DNA from: Dactylosporangium aurantiacum
GTDB lineage: Bacteria > Actinomycetota > Actinomycetes > Mycobacteriales > Micromonosporaceae
Length of the DNA: 64,000 nucleotides
Assembly (NCBI RefSeq): GCF_000716715.1
Contig: NZ_JNYJ01000036.1
Coordinates: 62,001 to 126,000, forward strand
Direction: 5' to 3'
The stretch's first letter is position 1, and every line of letters begins with the position of its first letter. The position numbers and the translations under genes are program-made. Under the pieces are notes generated by a model. That model searched no databases and was not told the DNA's origin. It saw only the letters and a program-made list of their open reading frames with translations. This document shows positions 45,260 to 56,719 of this stretch, piece after piece.

Positions 45260-45958
45260 ATGCTCCGAACAGATCCGATAGTGCGCGACGTGGGGGCGCT
45301 GTGCGCGGCCGCGGTGGTGGTCGGGCTGTCGTTCGGCGCCATCGCGACCGCGGCCGGGCTGCCGCTGAGCCAGATCGTGGTGATGTCCGCGTTCGTGTAC
45401 GCCGGCGGCGCCCAGTTCCTCGCCGTCGGCCTGGTCTCCGCGGGCGGCACGGCGCTGGCGATCATCCTCGCCGGCCTGCTGCTCAACGCCCGGCACCTGC
45501 CGTTCGGCCTGGCGATCGGCAACGAGACCCTCGGCGGGTCCCGCTGGCGGCGGGTCGTCGGCAGCCACATCCTGACCGACGAGTCCGTCGCGTTCGCGCT
45601 CGCCCAGGACGACCCGGCCCGGCGCCGCCGCGCGTACTGGCTCACCGGCGCCGCGCTGTTCGTCACGTGGAACATCTCGTCCACCGTCGGCGCGATCGTC
45701 GGCGGTACCCTCGGCGACCCCAACCGCTACGGGATCGACGCGGCGTTCCCGGCGGCGCTGCTGGCGCTGACCCTGCCGTCGCTGAAGGACAAGATCGCCG
45801 TACGGGTCGCGGTCACCGGGGCGGCCGTCGCGCTGGTCGCCACGCCGTTCCTGCCGGCCGGGCTGCCGGTGCTGCTCGCCCTGCTCGGGCTGGTGTTCGC
45901 GCTCCCGGTGCCGTCTTCCCGCGCCCGTACCGCCGCCGGCCCGGGAGGACAATCGTGA
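45251..45958 (+). CDS. azlC: Branched-chain amino acid exporter large subunit AzlC
   Basis: AzlC-family permease of 235 aa with about seven TM segments. Family motifs: [39 protein letters not shown] and [11 protein letters not shown]. With AzlD it exports branched-chain amino acids or analogues such as azaleucine. ATG 45251 (or 45260, after three residues) has no ribosome site and lies within an operator. Coupled to azlD by a GTGA overlap. Confidence 0.95.
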   Translation: MRSMLRTDPIVRDVGALCAAAVVVGLSFGAIATAAGLPLSQIVVMSAFVYAGGAQFLAVGLVSAGGTALAIILAGLLLNARHLPFGLAIGNETLGGSRWRRVVGSHILTDESVAFALAQDDPARRRRAYWLTGAALFVTWNISSTVGAIVGGTLGDPNRYGIDAAFPAALLALTLPSLKDKIAVRVAVTGAAVALVATPFLPAGLPVLLALLGLVFALPVPSSRARTAAGPGGQS

Positions 45959-46263
45959 GCTGGATCGCGATCGTGGTGCTGGCCGCCGGCACCTACGCGC
46001 TGCGCTTCGCCGGGCCAGCCCTGCGCAGCCGGATCACCGTCTCCGATGCCGTCAAGCGCTACCTGACCCTGGCCGCCGTCGCGCTGCTCGCCGCGCTCAT
46101 CGGCACCGCCGCGCTGCTCGACGGCACCGAGTTCGTCGGCATCGCCCGGCCCGCCGGGGTCGCCGTCGGCGCCGTCCTCGCCTGGCGGAAACTGCCGTTC
46201 GTCGTGGTCGTGGTCGCCGCCGCGGTCACCGCCGCCCTGCTCAGGCTGGCCGGAATCCAGTAA
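45955..46263 (+). CDS. azlD: Branched-chain amino acid exporter small subunit AzlD
   Basis: AzlD-family small membrane protein of 102 aa with four TM segments ([39 protein letters not shown]). GTG 45955 overlaps the azlC stop and has GGGAGG upstream. It works with AzlC in export. Confidence 0.94.
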   Translation: MSWIAIVVLAAGTYALRFAGPALRSRITVSDAVKRYLTLAAVALLAALIGTAALLDGTEFVGIARPAGVAVGAVLAWRKLPFVVVVVAAAVTAALLRLAGIQ

Positions 46264-46264
46264 C

Positions 46265-46270
46265 TACAGT
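46265..46270 (+). promoter_or_regulatory. -10 for leaderless class I fumarase gene
   Basis: TACAGT ends 7 bases before ATG 46278, so transcription probably starts at or next to the ATG. No good -35 and no ribosome site are present. Confidence 0.5.
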
Positions 46271-46277
46271 CGAGGGC

Positions 46278-47906
<1,629 letters not shown>

Positions 47907-47924
47907 TCGTTCGCGTTGCTCCAG

Positions 47925-47952
47925 CTCAGGGGCGCCCTACGGCGCCCCTGAG
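47925..47952 (+). terminator. Terminator after the class I fumarase
   Basis: Perfect 12-bp stem CTCAGGGGCGCC / GGCGCCCCTGAG with a CTAC loop, 18 bases after the stop codon. Confidence 0.88.
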
Positions 47953-47976
47953 GGCGTTGCCGGCCGCGGGTGGACG

Positions 47977-48483
47977 TCAACAGTGATCCACGCTGGTGAT
48001 GGATCTGATGGAGGCGATCGGCACGAATGTCCGTTTGTGGGTTACCTGCGGCTGGCCGTCAGGGCCCCATGAACGCGTTTCCATCTGATCGGTGACGGCG
48101 ACGAAGTCGTGATCCATGTGCGTGATGTCGCCGCATACCGATTCGTTGCTGGTGGTCGCGATCCTTGCCGGATCGGGAAGATCGTCCGGTGCCGACCATG
48201 AGACGACAAGCGCGACGCCCAGCATGACAACACCGATACCCGCAATCGCCGGCTGATTGGAGCTGCGGGGCAAGCCGCCGACACCGAGCAACGCGAACAA
48301 CAGAAACGCCGCCGCCAGGGCGACGATGACAAAGATCCGCCCGCTCGGCGCCGACACCTCAGTCACCAGATCTGTTCCGCCGAAGACAATGGCCAGGGCG
48401 AACACCGCACTCATCGCACCCAGCCAGCGAGTGGAGCGGCGGGGCGGGGCATCCGGAGCCGCGAGCTCCTGCGCGTCGGTCAC
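47977..48483 (-). CDS. Small membrane protein of unknown function
   Basis: 168 aa. Three TM segments (LGAMSAVFALAIVFGG, FVIVALAAAFLLFALLGVG, IAGIGVVMLGVALVVSW) then an outer domain of ~70 residues with two Cys (SVCGDITH and the last residue). No family recognised. Codon use looks less GC-extreme than in the fumarase gene. It sits on the segment bounded by the two copies of the fumarase 3' end, which suggests it came in with an insertion. Confidence 0.7.
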   Translation of the reverse strand: MTDAQELAAPDAPPRRSTRWLGAMSAVFALAIVFGGTDLVTEVSAPSGRIFVIVALAAAFLLFALLGVGGLPRSSNQPAIAGIGVVMLGVALVVSWSAPDDLPDPARIATTSNESVCGDITHMDHDFVAVTDQMETRSWGPDGQPQVTHKRTFVPIASIRSITSVDHC

Positions 48484-48547
48484 GGCGTGAGCCTAAACGA
48501 GCAACGATCAACGCCGCTGTCCCGCGCGCGTTGACGGCGACAGCACC

Positions 48548-48606
48548 GGCAACGACGCTTCGCCGAGGTCACCAAGCCCGCGCTGACCGTCGGCCGCCGG
48601 GCGTAG
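48548..48606 (+). repeat. Partial duplicate of the fumarase 3' end
   Basis: This segment matches 47850-47906, the end of the class I fumarase gene. The core CTTCGCCGAGGTCACCAAGC and three further bases are identical, followed by a diverged codon pair and the matching GACCGTCGGCCG. It encodes FAEVTKPALTVGRRA and a TAG stop, but is cut off from any upstream gene. The first bases are one base out of frame relative to the original. Confidence 0.85.
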
Positions 48607-48663
48607 AACAGCACCGCGCGCAGGTCACGGGCCGGTGGGGGTCCGTGACCTGCGCTCCGGGCG

Positions 48664-48837
48664 TTAGAGTAGGTACTGCCTGGCCTCGAAGAGGCCGGGT
48701 AGTGCGATCTGGTAGACGCACAGGAACACCGCCCCTGCGGCTGCTGCGAACAGCATCAGGAGGCACAACCGGACGGTCCGGCGGCCACTGCGAATGGCGT
48801 ACCGGGCCGTCTTTCCTGCTTCTTCGGGAAGACCCAC
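48664..48837 (-). CDS. 57-aa single-TM protein
   Basis: Small protein with a basic N-terminal half and one TM near residues 27-45 (LCLLMLFAAAAGAVFLCVY). AAGGAGGTGAT just upstream is a perfect complement to the 16S rRNA 3' end; GTG 48837 then has a spacing of 9. ATG 48843 is the alternative start and would add two residues. Unknown function; same strand as the PadR pair upstream. Confidence 0.55.
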   Translation of the reverse strand: MGLPEEAGKTARYAIRSGRRTVRLCLLMLFAAAAGAVFLCVYQIALPGLFEARQYLL

Positions 48838-48871
48838 GTTCATCACCTCCTTCCCGGGCTCGAACGCGTCG

Positions 48872-49339
48872 TCAGTCGACGGCGCGGCGGCGTTCGACCC
48901 GTAGTGTCCAGATCAGCTCCGGCGCGTGCAGGGCGATCCGGGCGTACGTGCCGGCACGGGAGCGCAGCGACCTGCCCTGGGCGCGGTCGTAATACAGGTC
49001 CTCGCGCCACATCTCGCGCCACTGCTCCTGGTCGGCGGCGGGCAGGCCGAGCGCCAGCAGCCGCGTCACGCCGTCGGCGATCCGGGACCGGCGCACGGGG
49101 AGCGCGGGCGGCGGGGCGGCATCGGGCACGGAGGGGTCCAGCAGCCGTCGCAACACTTCGTCGGTGAGCGATTGCGGGCCGGTCACGGAGATCGATCGCA
49201 CCCCGTCCGCACCCTTGATGGTGACCCGCACCGTTGTCGCGTTCGGCCGGCTCGCCCGCCAGGACATGATCGCGCTGACCAGGCCGCCCAGCGCCGTGCC
49301 GTTCGCGACGACGACGTTCACCACCGCGACGGTGCTCAT
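48872..49339 (-). CDS. Membrane-associated protein, EACC1-like N-terminus
   Basis: 155 aa. The N-terminal ~70 residues (VVVANGTALGGLVSAIMSWR, then strands TTVRVTIKGADGVRSISVTG and helix LTDEVLRRLL) resemble the effector-associated constant component EACC1 (inference). The C-terminal half (LLALGLPAADQEQWREMWRE, ARIALHAPELIWTLRVERRR) is the amphipathic module often found next to PadR regulators in actinomycetes. ATG 49339 overlaps the PadR stop (ATGA), so it is co-expressed. Confidence 0.65.
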   Translation of the reverse strand: MSTVAVVNVVVANGTALGGLVSAIMSWRASRPNATTVRVTIKGADGVRSISVTGPQSLTDEVLRRLLDPSVPDAAPPPALPVRRSRIADGVTRLLALGLPAADQEQWREMWREDLYYDRAQGRSLRSRAGTYARIALHAPELIWTLRVERRRAVD

Positions 49340-49686
49340 GTCCCGGAGCCCAGCGGATCGGGGCGGGGCGACAGCAGCGAGGCGTTCAGCCGTCGCTTGG
49401 CGTACGCGTCGGCGAGGGCCAACCTGGCCCGCTCGGCACCGTCCTGGGTGAACCGGTAATAGCGGCGCCGCGGGCGGCCCGGGTCGGCGGCGACCTCCTC
49501 GTCGGACTCCCAGAAGCTCTCGATCAGGCCGGCCTGCTCCAGCCGGGCCAGGATCGGGTGGATCGTGCCGGTCGCCAGGCCGGCCTCGTCCGCGACCGCG
49601 CGCCCATACTGCGGCCGCGTCGGGTGCTGGAGCAGGACGCGGATCACCGCCTCGGTCTGCGGCGTGATGCGGGGCAACGTGCTCAT
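49336..49686 (-). CDS. PadR-family transcriptional regulator
   Basis: PadR winged-helix protein of 116 aa: PQTEAVIRVLLQHPTRPQYG, RAVADEAGLATGTIHPILAR, LEQAGLIESFWE and the wing GRPRRRYYRFTQDG. These repressors usually control themselves and a membrane partner. The paired gene at 48872 overlaps its stop. TCTAGCTAG repeats just upstream are likely operators. Confidence 0.92.
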   Translation of the reverse strand: MSTLPRITPQTEAVIRVLLQHPTRPQYGRAVADEAGLATGTIHPILARLEQAGLIESFWESDEEVAADPGRPRRRYYRFTQDGAERARLALADAYAKRRLNASLLSPRPDPLGSGT

Positions 49687-49695
49687 GACAAGAAC

Positions 49696-49719
49696 TCTAG
49701 CTAGCTAAAGTCTAGCTAG
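49696..49719. promoter_or_regulatory. TCTAGCTAG direct repeats, candidate PadR operator
   Basis: TCTAGCTAG occurs at 49696-49704 and 49711-49719, 15 bp apart. Each contains the palindrome CTAGCTAG. They start 10 bases before the PadR start and overlap the 3' end of the Lrp gene. Confidence 0.6.
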
Positions 49720-50194
49720 CAAGCCGCGCTGCGGCGGCCACGAGCGGCAGCGTGCGGTGCGGGATCTGCTCGGCCAGGGCGATGATCGTCGAGGAGCGCT
49801 CGATCCCGTCGAAGCCCATCACCCGGTCGATCACCCGCTGCAGGTCCGAGTTGGACCGCGCCACGATCCGGCACATCAGGTCGCCCGAGCCGGTGATCGT
49901 GTGCGCCTCGAGCACCTCGGGGATCTCGGCGAGGTGGGCGGCGACCGGGTCGTGACCGAAGCGCTGGCGGATCTCCAGGGTCACGAACGCGGTCACGCCG
50001 TAGCCGAGTGCCGCCGGGTCGATGTCCGGGCCGTACCCGCGGATCACGCCGCGTTCCGTCAGGCGGTCGAGCCGGGCCTGCACCGTGCCGCGGGCGACGC
50101 GCAGCCGGCGCGAGCACTCCAGCACGCCGATGCGGGGCTCCGCGGCCAGCAGGCCGATCAGCCGTGCGTCCAGCACGTCGATCGGGTTAGGCAT
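49712..50194 (-). CDS. Lrp/AsnC-family regulator
   Basis: Lrp/AsnC regulator of 160 aa. HTH: LDARLIGLLAAEPRIGVLEC, SRRLRVARGTVQARLDRLTE. The C-terminal RAM domain reads FVTLEIRQRFGHDPVAAHLA and ITGSGDLMCRIVARSNSDLQ. ATG 50194 is preferred (GGTGGA upstream); GTG 50203 would add three residues. It is divergent from the 4-hydroxyphenylpyruvate dioxygenase gene and probably regulates it in response to an aromatic amino acid. Confidence 0.92.
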   Translation of the reverse strand: MPNPIDVLDARLIGLLAAEPRIGVLECSRRLRVARGTVQARLDRLTERGVIRGYGPDIDPAALGYGVTAFVTLEIRQRFGHDPVAAHLAEIPEVLEAHTITGSGDLMCRIVARSNSDLQRVIDRVMGFDGIERSSTIIALAEQIPHRTLPLVAAAARLAS

Positions 50195-50254
50195 TTTGTC
50201 CACCCGTACCCCCGAAACTCACCGCAATATGAGCAACCTGACCATGCAGAATAG

Positions 50255-51454
<1,200 letters not shown>

Positions 51455-51464
51455 CACTGTCGGG

Positions 51465-52115
51465 GTGAGCTACCCTCAACCTCCGCAGCAGAACCCATAT
51501 GCGCAGGGTCCACCTGCTGGTTACCCGCAGGGCGCCTACGGCGTGCCGGCGCAGGCCTACTACGGCCCTGCGCCGGTGCCCATGGCGCCGACCGGCCAGC
51601 CGCTCGCCGGGTTCGGTGCGCGGCTCGGCGCGTACCTCATCGACGCCATCGTGTTCGTCGCGCTGTCAATGGTGGTGATCATCCCGGCGATGTTCGCGAT
51701 GATCGCCTGGATCGGCACGCAGGCCTCCCAGCTGGAGACCGACCCGGTCACCGGCGAGCTGGTCAGCGAGCCCAACCCGACGCTGTTCGTCGGCCCGATC
51801 ATCCTCGGTTACGTCGCGATCTTCGCGGTGATGTTCGGCCTGAGCTACGTGTACTACGTCGAGCTGTTCCCGAGCCGCCGCGGTGTCACACTGGGCAAGC
51901 GGGCACTCGGCCTGACGCTCGTCCGGCTCGACGACCCGTCGGCGCCGATCACCCGCGGCGTGGCCGCCAAGCGGTGGCTGATGCAGTACGTCGTGGCGAT
52001 GTTCGTCCCGTTCTTCTCCTGGGTCGACGGGCTGTGGCAGCTGTGGGACAAGCCGTTCCAGCAGTGCCTGCACGACAAGGTCGCACAGACGGTTGTGGTA
52101 AAGGTCAACAGGTGA
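51465..52115 (+). CDS. RDD-family membrane protein 1
   Basis: 216 aa. A Pro/Tyr/Gln-rich N-terminal tail is followed by an RDD domain (AGFGARLGAYLIDAIVFVAL) with three or four TM segments and SRRGVTLGKRALGLTLVRLD. Function unknown; RDD proteins are thought to transport or sense. GTG 51465 is 10 bases after the hppD stop. Its stop overlaps the next RDD gene (GTGA), making hppD-RDD-RDD-aminotransferase one likely operon. Confidence 0.87.
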   Translation: MSYPQPPQQNPYAQGPPAGYPQGAYGVPAQAYYGPAPVPMAPTGQPLAGFGARLGAYLIDAIVFVALSMVVIIPAMFAMIAWIGTQASQLETDPVTGELVSEPNPTLFVGPIILGYVAIFAVMFGLSYVYYVELFPSRRGVTLGKRALGLTLVRLDDPSAPITRGVAAKRWLMQYVVAMFVPFFSWVDGLWQLWDKPFQQCLHDKVAQTVVVKVNR

Positions 52116-53056
52116 CAGCTCCAGGTTGGTACAAGGACCCCGTCGACCAGACCGTCCAGCGGTACTGGGACGGTGATGGCTGGATCGGTGACCCCATCCC
52201 CGCGGATGCGGTCCCGCCGGCGGGGCCGCCAGCCGTTGCCCCACCACCACCGCCGCCACCACCGGCGGCCGCGCCGCAGATGGGTGCGGTCATCCTGCCG
52301 CCGGGCACCCCCGTGCCGCCCGGCGGCTTCCCACCCGGCCAGCTGCCGCCCGGCGCGATCGTGCTGCCACCCGGCACGCCACTGCCTCCGGGGCTGCAGC
52401 CGCAGGGGACGTTGCCGCCGGGCGGGTACCCGTCCGGCGCCGTCCAGGTGCTCCTGCCGCCGCAGGCCACCGGCGCCGGCCTGGGCTCCGCCGCGATGCC
52501 GCACGGCCGGCACGTCGCCGGGCTCGGCGCGCGGCTGCTCGCCCGGCTCGTCGACATCGCCGTGCTGCTGCTGATCAACGCGGCGGTCACGGGTTGGTTC
52601 GTCTACCAGTACCTGCGCGAGTCATGGCCGGTCTACCAGGAGATGTACCGGCGCGTCCTGGCCAACGAGTCGACCGGCGACATCGTGCAGTCCGAGCGGT
52701 CCGGCACGCTGCAGGTGGTGATCCTGATCCTCATCGCCGCGCTGTGGTTCGCCTACGAGGTGCCCGCGATCGCCAACACCGGCCAGACCTTCGGCAAGCG
52801 CCTGCTGAAGATCAAGGTCATGCGCCTGGAGAGCGAGGACCGCATCGGCTACGGCCGCGCCATCCGCCGGTGGAACCCGCTCGGCCTGTCGGTGCTGCTG
52901 TGGACCTGCGGCGTCGGGTTCGTGCTGCAGTTCCTCGACAGCCTCTCCCCGGTGATCGACTGGCCGCTGCACCGCGCCTTCCACGACCGTTCGGCCGGCA
53001 CCGTCGTGGTGCGGGACGTCCAGCCGCCATCACAGCCCACCGGAGATGCGTCATGA
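52112..53056 (+). CDS. DUF2510-RDD membrane protein 2
   Basis: 314 aa. The N-terminus carries a DUF2510 motif (GWYKDPVDQTVQRYWDGDGW), then a long Pro/Gly-rich linker with PPG repeats, then an RDD domain (VAGLGARLLARLVDIAVLLL, TFGKRLLKIKVMRLESEDRI). Three to four TM segments. GTG 52112 overlaps the previous stop and its own stop overlaps the aminotransferase ATG, so all are coupled. Confidence 0.87.
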   Translation: MTAPGWYKDPVDQTVQRYWDGDGWIGDPIPADAVPPAGPPAVAPPPPPPPPAAAPQMGAVILPPGTPVPPGGFPPGQLPPGAIVLPPGTPLPPGLQPQGTLPPGGYPSGAVQVLLPPQATGAGLGSAAMPHGRHVAGLGARLLARLVDIAVLLLINAAVTGWFVYQYLRESWPVYQEMYRRVLANESTGDIVQSERSGTLQVVILILIAALWFAYEVPAIANTGQTFGKRLLKIKVMRLESEDRIGYGRAIRRWNPLGLSVLLWTCGVGFVLQFLDSLSPVIDWPLHRAFHDRSAGTVVVRDVQPPSQPTGDAS

Positions 53057-54090
53057 CCCGCCTCACCCGCCCAGACCTCGACGCCCTGCCCGCCTACGTC
53101 GCCGGCCGCACCGTGCCCGGCGCCATCAAGCTGGCCAGCAACGAGGTCCCCTACGGTCCGCTGCCCGGCGTCGTCGAGGCGGTCACCGCGTCGATCAGCG
53201 GCGCGCACCGGTACCCGGACCCGGGCGCCACCGCGCTGCGCACCGCGCTCAGCGAGCGCCTCGGCGTCGACGCGGACCGCATCGCCACCGGCTGCGGGTC
53301 GGTGGCCCTCACCGAGCACCTCTTCCGCGTCACCTGCCTGCCCGGCGACGAGGCCGTCTACGCCTGGCGGTCCTTCGAGGCGTACCCGATCATCGCCGCG
53401 ACCACCGCCGCCACCAGTGTCCGGGTGCCCAACACCGCCACCCACGCGCACGACCTGCGGGCGATGGCCGCCGCGATCACCGACCGGACCCGCCTCGTCA
53501 TCGTCTGCAACCCGAACAACCCCACCGGCACCGCCTGCCGCCGCGCCGAGCTCGACGCGTTCCTCGACGCGGTGCCGCCGACGGTCATGGTGGCCCTCGA
53601 CGAGGCTTACCGGGAGTTCGTCACCGACCCCGACGTGCCGGATGGCCTCGAGGTGTACGGCGACCGCCCCAACGTCGTCGTCCTGCGCACCCTGTCCAAG
53701 GCCTGGGGCCTCGCCGGCCTGCGGATCGGGTACCTGGTCGGCTCGCCGGAGGTCGCCGCGGCCGTCCGGAAGGTCGTCACGCCGTTCTCGACCTCGGCGA
53801 CGGCGCAGGCCGCGGCGGTCGCCGCCCTGCGGGCCTCCGACGAGATGCAGCGCCGGGTCGACCTGATCACCGCCGAGCGCGAGCGGGTCGTCGAGGCGGT
53901 CCGCAAGGTGTACCCCGACGTCCCGGACACCCAGTCGAACTTCTTCTGGTTGCCGCTCGGCGACGCGGCCGTCGACTTCGCCGCCAAGTGCGAGGAGTCG
54001 GGCGTGATCGTGCGCGCCTTCGCCGGCGACGGGGTGCGGGTGACGATCAGCTCCCCCGGCGAGAACGACGCCTTCCTCGACTGCCTCTGA
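53053..54090 (+). CDS. Histidinol-phosphate/aromatic aminotransferase
   Basis: PLP-dependent class I/II aminotransferase of 345 aa, HisC/Pat type. KLASNEVPYGPLPGVVEAV near the start, VIVCNPNNPTGTACR, ALDEAYREFV and the PLP lysine in TLSKAWGLAGLRIGY. The context (hppD two genes upstream, translationally coupled through RDD genes) favours aromatic transamination that supplies 4-hydroxyphenylpyruvate; histidine synthesis is the alternative. GGAG precedes ATG 53053 by 8 bases. Confidence 0.9.
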   Translation: MTRLTRPDLDALPAYVAGRTVPGAIKLASNEVPYGPLPGVVEAVTASISGAHRYPDPGATALRTALSERLGVDADRIATGCGSVALTEHLFRVTCLPGDEAVYAWRSFEAYPIIAATTAATSVRVPNTATHAHDLRAMAAAITDRTRLVIVCNPNNPTGTACRRAELDAFLDAVPPTVMVALDEAYREFVTDPDVPDGLEVYGDRPNVVVLRTLSKAWGLAGLRIGYLVGSPEVAAAVRKVVTPFSTSATAQAAAVAALRASDEMQRRVDLITAERERVVEAVRKVYPDVPDTQSNFFWLPLGDAAVDFAAKCEESGVIVRAFAGDGVRVTISSPGENDAFLDCL

Positions 54091-54104
54091 CGGGTTCTCC
54101 GGCA

Positions 54105-54142
54105 CCGCACCCCGCCGGCCGATCGCAGGCGGCGGGGTGCGG
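54105..54142 (+). terminator. Terminator of the hppD-aminotransferase operon
   Basis: Perfect 13-bp arms CCGCACCCCGCCG and CGGCGGGGTGCGG with a 12-base loop, 14 bases after the aminotransferase stop. Confidence 0.85.
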
Positions 54143-54211
54143 AATGCATCGATCGGTGTGCGGCGGGTAGGGGACCGGTGACCGCAAGGCACATCGATCG
54201 AAGGAGCGGCC

Positions 54212-54625
54212 ATGCCAACCGCCAGACAGATCATGACCGCGGGTGTCACCTGCGCGCAGGAGAACGAGACGCTGATGGACGCGGCCCGGAAGATGGCTGA
54301 GCTGGATGTGGGGTCGTTGCCGATCTGCGGCGACGACAACCGGCTGAAGGGGATGCTGACCGACCGGGACATCGTGGTGAAGGTGCTCGCCGCCGGCAAC
54401 GACCCGACCAGTGTGACCGTCGCCCAGCTCGCGCAGGGCAAGCCGGTCACCATCGGGGCCGACGACGACGCCACGGAGATCCTGGCCACGATGGCGAAGC
54501 ACAAGGTACGGCGGCTGCCGGTCATCGACGGGCACGACCTCGTCGGGATCGTGGCGCTCGCCGACGTCGCCAGGGCGCTGCCGGACCGGCCCGTCGGGGA
54601 CCTGCTCGACACCCTGTCCGAGTAG
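54212..54625 (+). CDS. CBS-pair protein
   Basis: Two tandem CBS domains in 137 aa (TARQIMTAGVTCAQENETLM, DNRLKGMLTDRDIVVKVLAA, then VTIGADDDATEILATMAKHK, HDLVGIVALADVARALPD). Such proteins bind adenosine nucleotides; actinobacterial members respond to hypoxia or stress. AAGGAG precedes ATG 54212. It resembles the frameshifted gene at 11306 and may be its functional counterpart. Confidence 0.9.
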   Translation: MPTARQIMTAGVTCAQENETLMDAARKMAELDVGSLPICGDDNRLKGMLTDRDIVVKVLAAGNDPTSVTVAQLAQGKPVTIGADDDATEILATMAKHKVRRLPVIDGHDLVGIVALADVARALPDRPVGDLLDTLSE

Positions 54626-54652
54626 GCCCCGCGAAGCGCCGGGTGAAGCGCG

Positions 54653-55267
54653 CTACGGCAGTTTGTCGAGCAGCGCCTTCATCTCGGCGATCTCGGCGGT
54701 CTGACTGGCCACGACGGCGCCGGCGAGCTGTTTCACCGCGGGGCTTTCGCCTTGGGCCTGCGCCGTCGTGGCGGTCTCGACCGCACCCTCGTGGTGCTTG
54801 ATCATCAGGGTGAGGAACAGCTTGTCGAACGCGGCACCCGAGGCCGCGCCGAGCTGGCGCAGCTCGGTGTCGGTGAGCATGCCCGGCATGCCGCCCATGT
54901 CACCCATGTCGTGATGCATCGCCCCCGGGCTGGGGACCGGCTCACCCCAGGCGGTGAGCCAGCCGGCCATGGTGGCGATCTCCGGCTCCTGCCCGGCGCG
55001 GATCTTCGCGGCGATGGCCTTCACCCCGGGGTCGGACGCCTTGGTGGCGGCCATCGCCGCCATGTCGACCGCCTGCCGGTGGTGCGGGATCATGTCGGTC
55101 GCGAACTGCACGTCGGTCCCGTTGAACGGGCCGGCGGAGGGCGCGGTGGAGGGCGCGGTGGAGGCGGCCGGCGAGGCGGCGGCGGGCGGGTGACCGGCGT
55201 CGTGCGCGTCGGTGGAGCCGCAGGCGGTCACCAGCAGCACCGCCCCGATCGCGGCCAGGTGCCTCAC
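54653..55267 (-). CDS. DUF305 lipoprotein
   Basis: Secreted lipoprotein of 204 aa: lipobox VTACG (Cys near 16), Ala/Pro/Ser linker, then a DUF305 four-helix domain with two HH motifs (ATDMIPHHRQAVDMAAMAA and LTLMIKHHEGAVETATTA) and a Met/His-rich segment (GAMHHDMGDMGGMPGM) that suggests copper or other metal binding. GTG 55267 overlaps the stop of the propeller gene (GTGA). Confidence 0.92.
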   Translation of the reverse strand: MRHLAAIGAVLLVTACGSTDAHDAGHPPAAASPAASTAPSTAPSAGPFNGTDVQFATDMIPHHRQAVDMAAMAATKASDPGVKAIAAKIRAGQEPEIATMAGWLTAWGEPVPSPGAMHHDMGDMGGMPGMLTDTELRQLGAASGAAFDKLFLTLMIKHHEGAVETATTAQAQGESPAVKQLAGAVVASQTAEIAEMKALLDKLP

Positions 55268-56646
55268 CCGATGCCGACCAGCACGACGGTGTTCATGCTG
55301 AAGTAGTACTTGTCGTCGATCTCCGACGCGTTCGTGGTGTGCAGGCGCTCGATCACCAGGTAGCCGCCGTGCAGGTACAGCTCGCTGTAGACGAACCGGT
55401 CCTCCGGGCGGATCCGCAGCTCGGTGCTCGACGTGACCGCGCCGGTGACCATGTTGAGGACCAGCAGCTGGTAGTCCCGGTTGATCAGGTACACGTTGCG
55501 CTGGTCGGCGCCGATCAGCGTGCCGGAGACCTCCGACATCCACAGGCGCTGGCCGGTGGTCCGGGAGAAGGCCCAGATGTAGCCGCCGACGACCTGCTCG
55601 GCCAGGGTGTCGCCGACCACGACGACCTTGTCCTTGTCAGGGACCGGCTCGGGCTTGACGATGTGGTCGGCGCCGAGGGACCAGTAGGTCGGGGTGATGC
55701 TGCCGACGCCCGACGCCGCGTCGGCATAGCTGACCACGTCGCCGGTCGGGGCGGCCTTGAACAGCGCGCATCCGGAGCGGCCGAGCTGGCAGGAGGTCGG
55801 CTCCAGGAACCAGTTGGTGACGTTGTCGGGGCCGATCGACGCGCCCGGCGGGCGCCAGGTGGTGAGCAGGGTGCCGGTGCCGGCGTCGTACACCTCGAGC
55901 GTGGCGGGCTTCGCGCAGGTGTCCTTGACGTAGTACGCGTCGAGGCCGGTCCAGTCCACGGCGTGGCAGCCGGGCGTGGCGGCGAACGAGTGCGTCCAGC
56001 GGATCTTGCCGTCGGCGGGGTCGATGGCCTGCACGACGTCCTTGCCGGTGGCGATCACGACCTGCTGGCGGTCCAGGGCGGAGGTGGTGACGAAGAGGTC
56101 CTCGGGGCCGTACATGGTCTTGGCGCCGGTGCGGCGGCCCTTGAACGTCTCACCGTCGGCGGGGTCGATGCGCACCTGCCAGACGATGTCGCCCTTCTCC
56201 GCGTCGAGGGCGACGATCTCACCGTCGGACCACTTGGTGACCACGACGGAGAGGCCGACCCCGCTGGCGGGCTTCTCGACCGCGACGATGGACACGACCT
56301 CCGCGGGCCAGCGCCGGTACGCCCAGTGCGGCGTCATCTCCCGCTGCGCGGTCACGGGCGTGTCTGCGAAGACGCGCCGCTGCTCGGTGTAGACGCGCAG
56401 CCGCCCCTCGACGATCAGCGGGGCCGAGGGCAGCTCCGCGTACTGGATCGACTTGATCGGCTCGGGCGACGGCACCGGCTTGTTGGCGCGGCTGACCGTC
56501 TCGGCGGGCTTCAGGGTCCGGTACGCCGTGACGCCCATCGCGCCGATGACCACGATCGCGAACAGCGCGGTGAGGACCCGGCGCACCGACCGGGGCCAGT
56601 TTCGTGGGCGCACGCTGAGTCGCCGCCCCGCACGACCGGTCCCCAT
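55264..56646 (-). CDS. Membrane-anchored PQQ-like propeller protein
   Basis: 460 aa. Basic N-terminus, one TM near 26-45 (LTALFAIVVIGAMGVTAYRT), then an outer propeller with PQQ-like blades (GEIVALDAEKGDIVWQVRID, DVVQAIDPADGKIRWTHSFA, GYIWAFSRTTGQRLWMSEV). Two Cys pairs are plausible. ATG 56646 has GGAGG 5 bases upstream. Coupled with the DUF305 lipoprotein, so the two may act together at the cell surface. Confidence 0.85.
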   Translation of the reverse strand: MGTGRAGRRLSVRPRNWPRSVRRVLTALFAIVVIGAMGVTAYRTLKPAETVSRANKPVPSPEPIKSIQYAELPSAPLIVEGRLRVYTEQRRVFADTPVTAQREMTPHWAYRRWPAEVVSIVAVEKPASGVGLSVVVTKWSDGEIVALDAEKGDIVWQVRIDPADGETFKGRRTGAKTMYGPEDLFVTTSALDRQQVVIATGKDVVQAIDPADGKIRWTHSFAATPGCHAVDWTGLDAYYVKDTCAKPATLEVYDAGTGTLLTTWRPPGASIGPDNVTNWFLEPTSCQLGRSGCALFKAAPTGDVVSYADAASGVGSITPTYWSLGADHIVKPEPVPDKDKVVVVGDTLAEQVVGGYIWAFSRTTGQRLWMSEVSGTLIGADQRNVYLINRDYQLLVLNMVTGAVTSSTELRIRPEDRFVYSELYLHGGYLVIERLHTTNASEIDDKYYFSMNTVVLVGIG

Positions 56647-56719
56647 AACCACCTCCGCCGGGCACCATACCCGGCGATCGTCGCATTCTGCTCACGGTGA
56701 CCGTCGATCGCAGGGCTTC

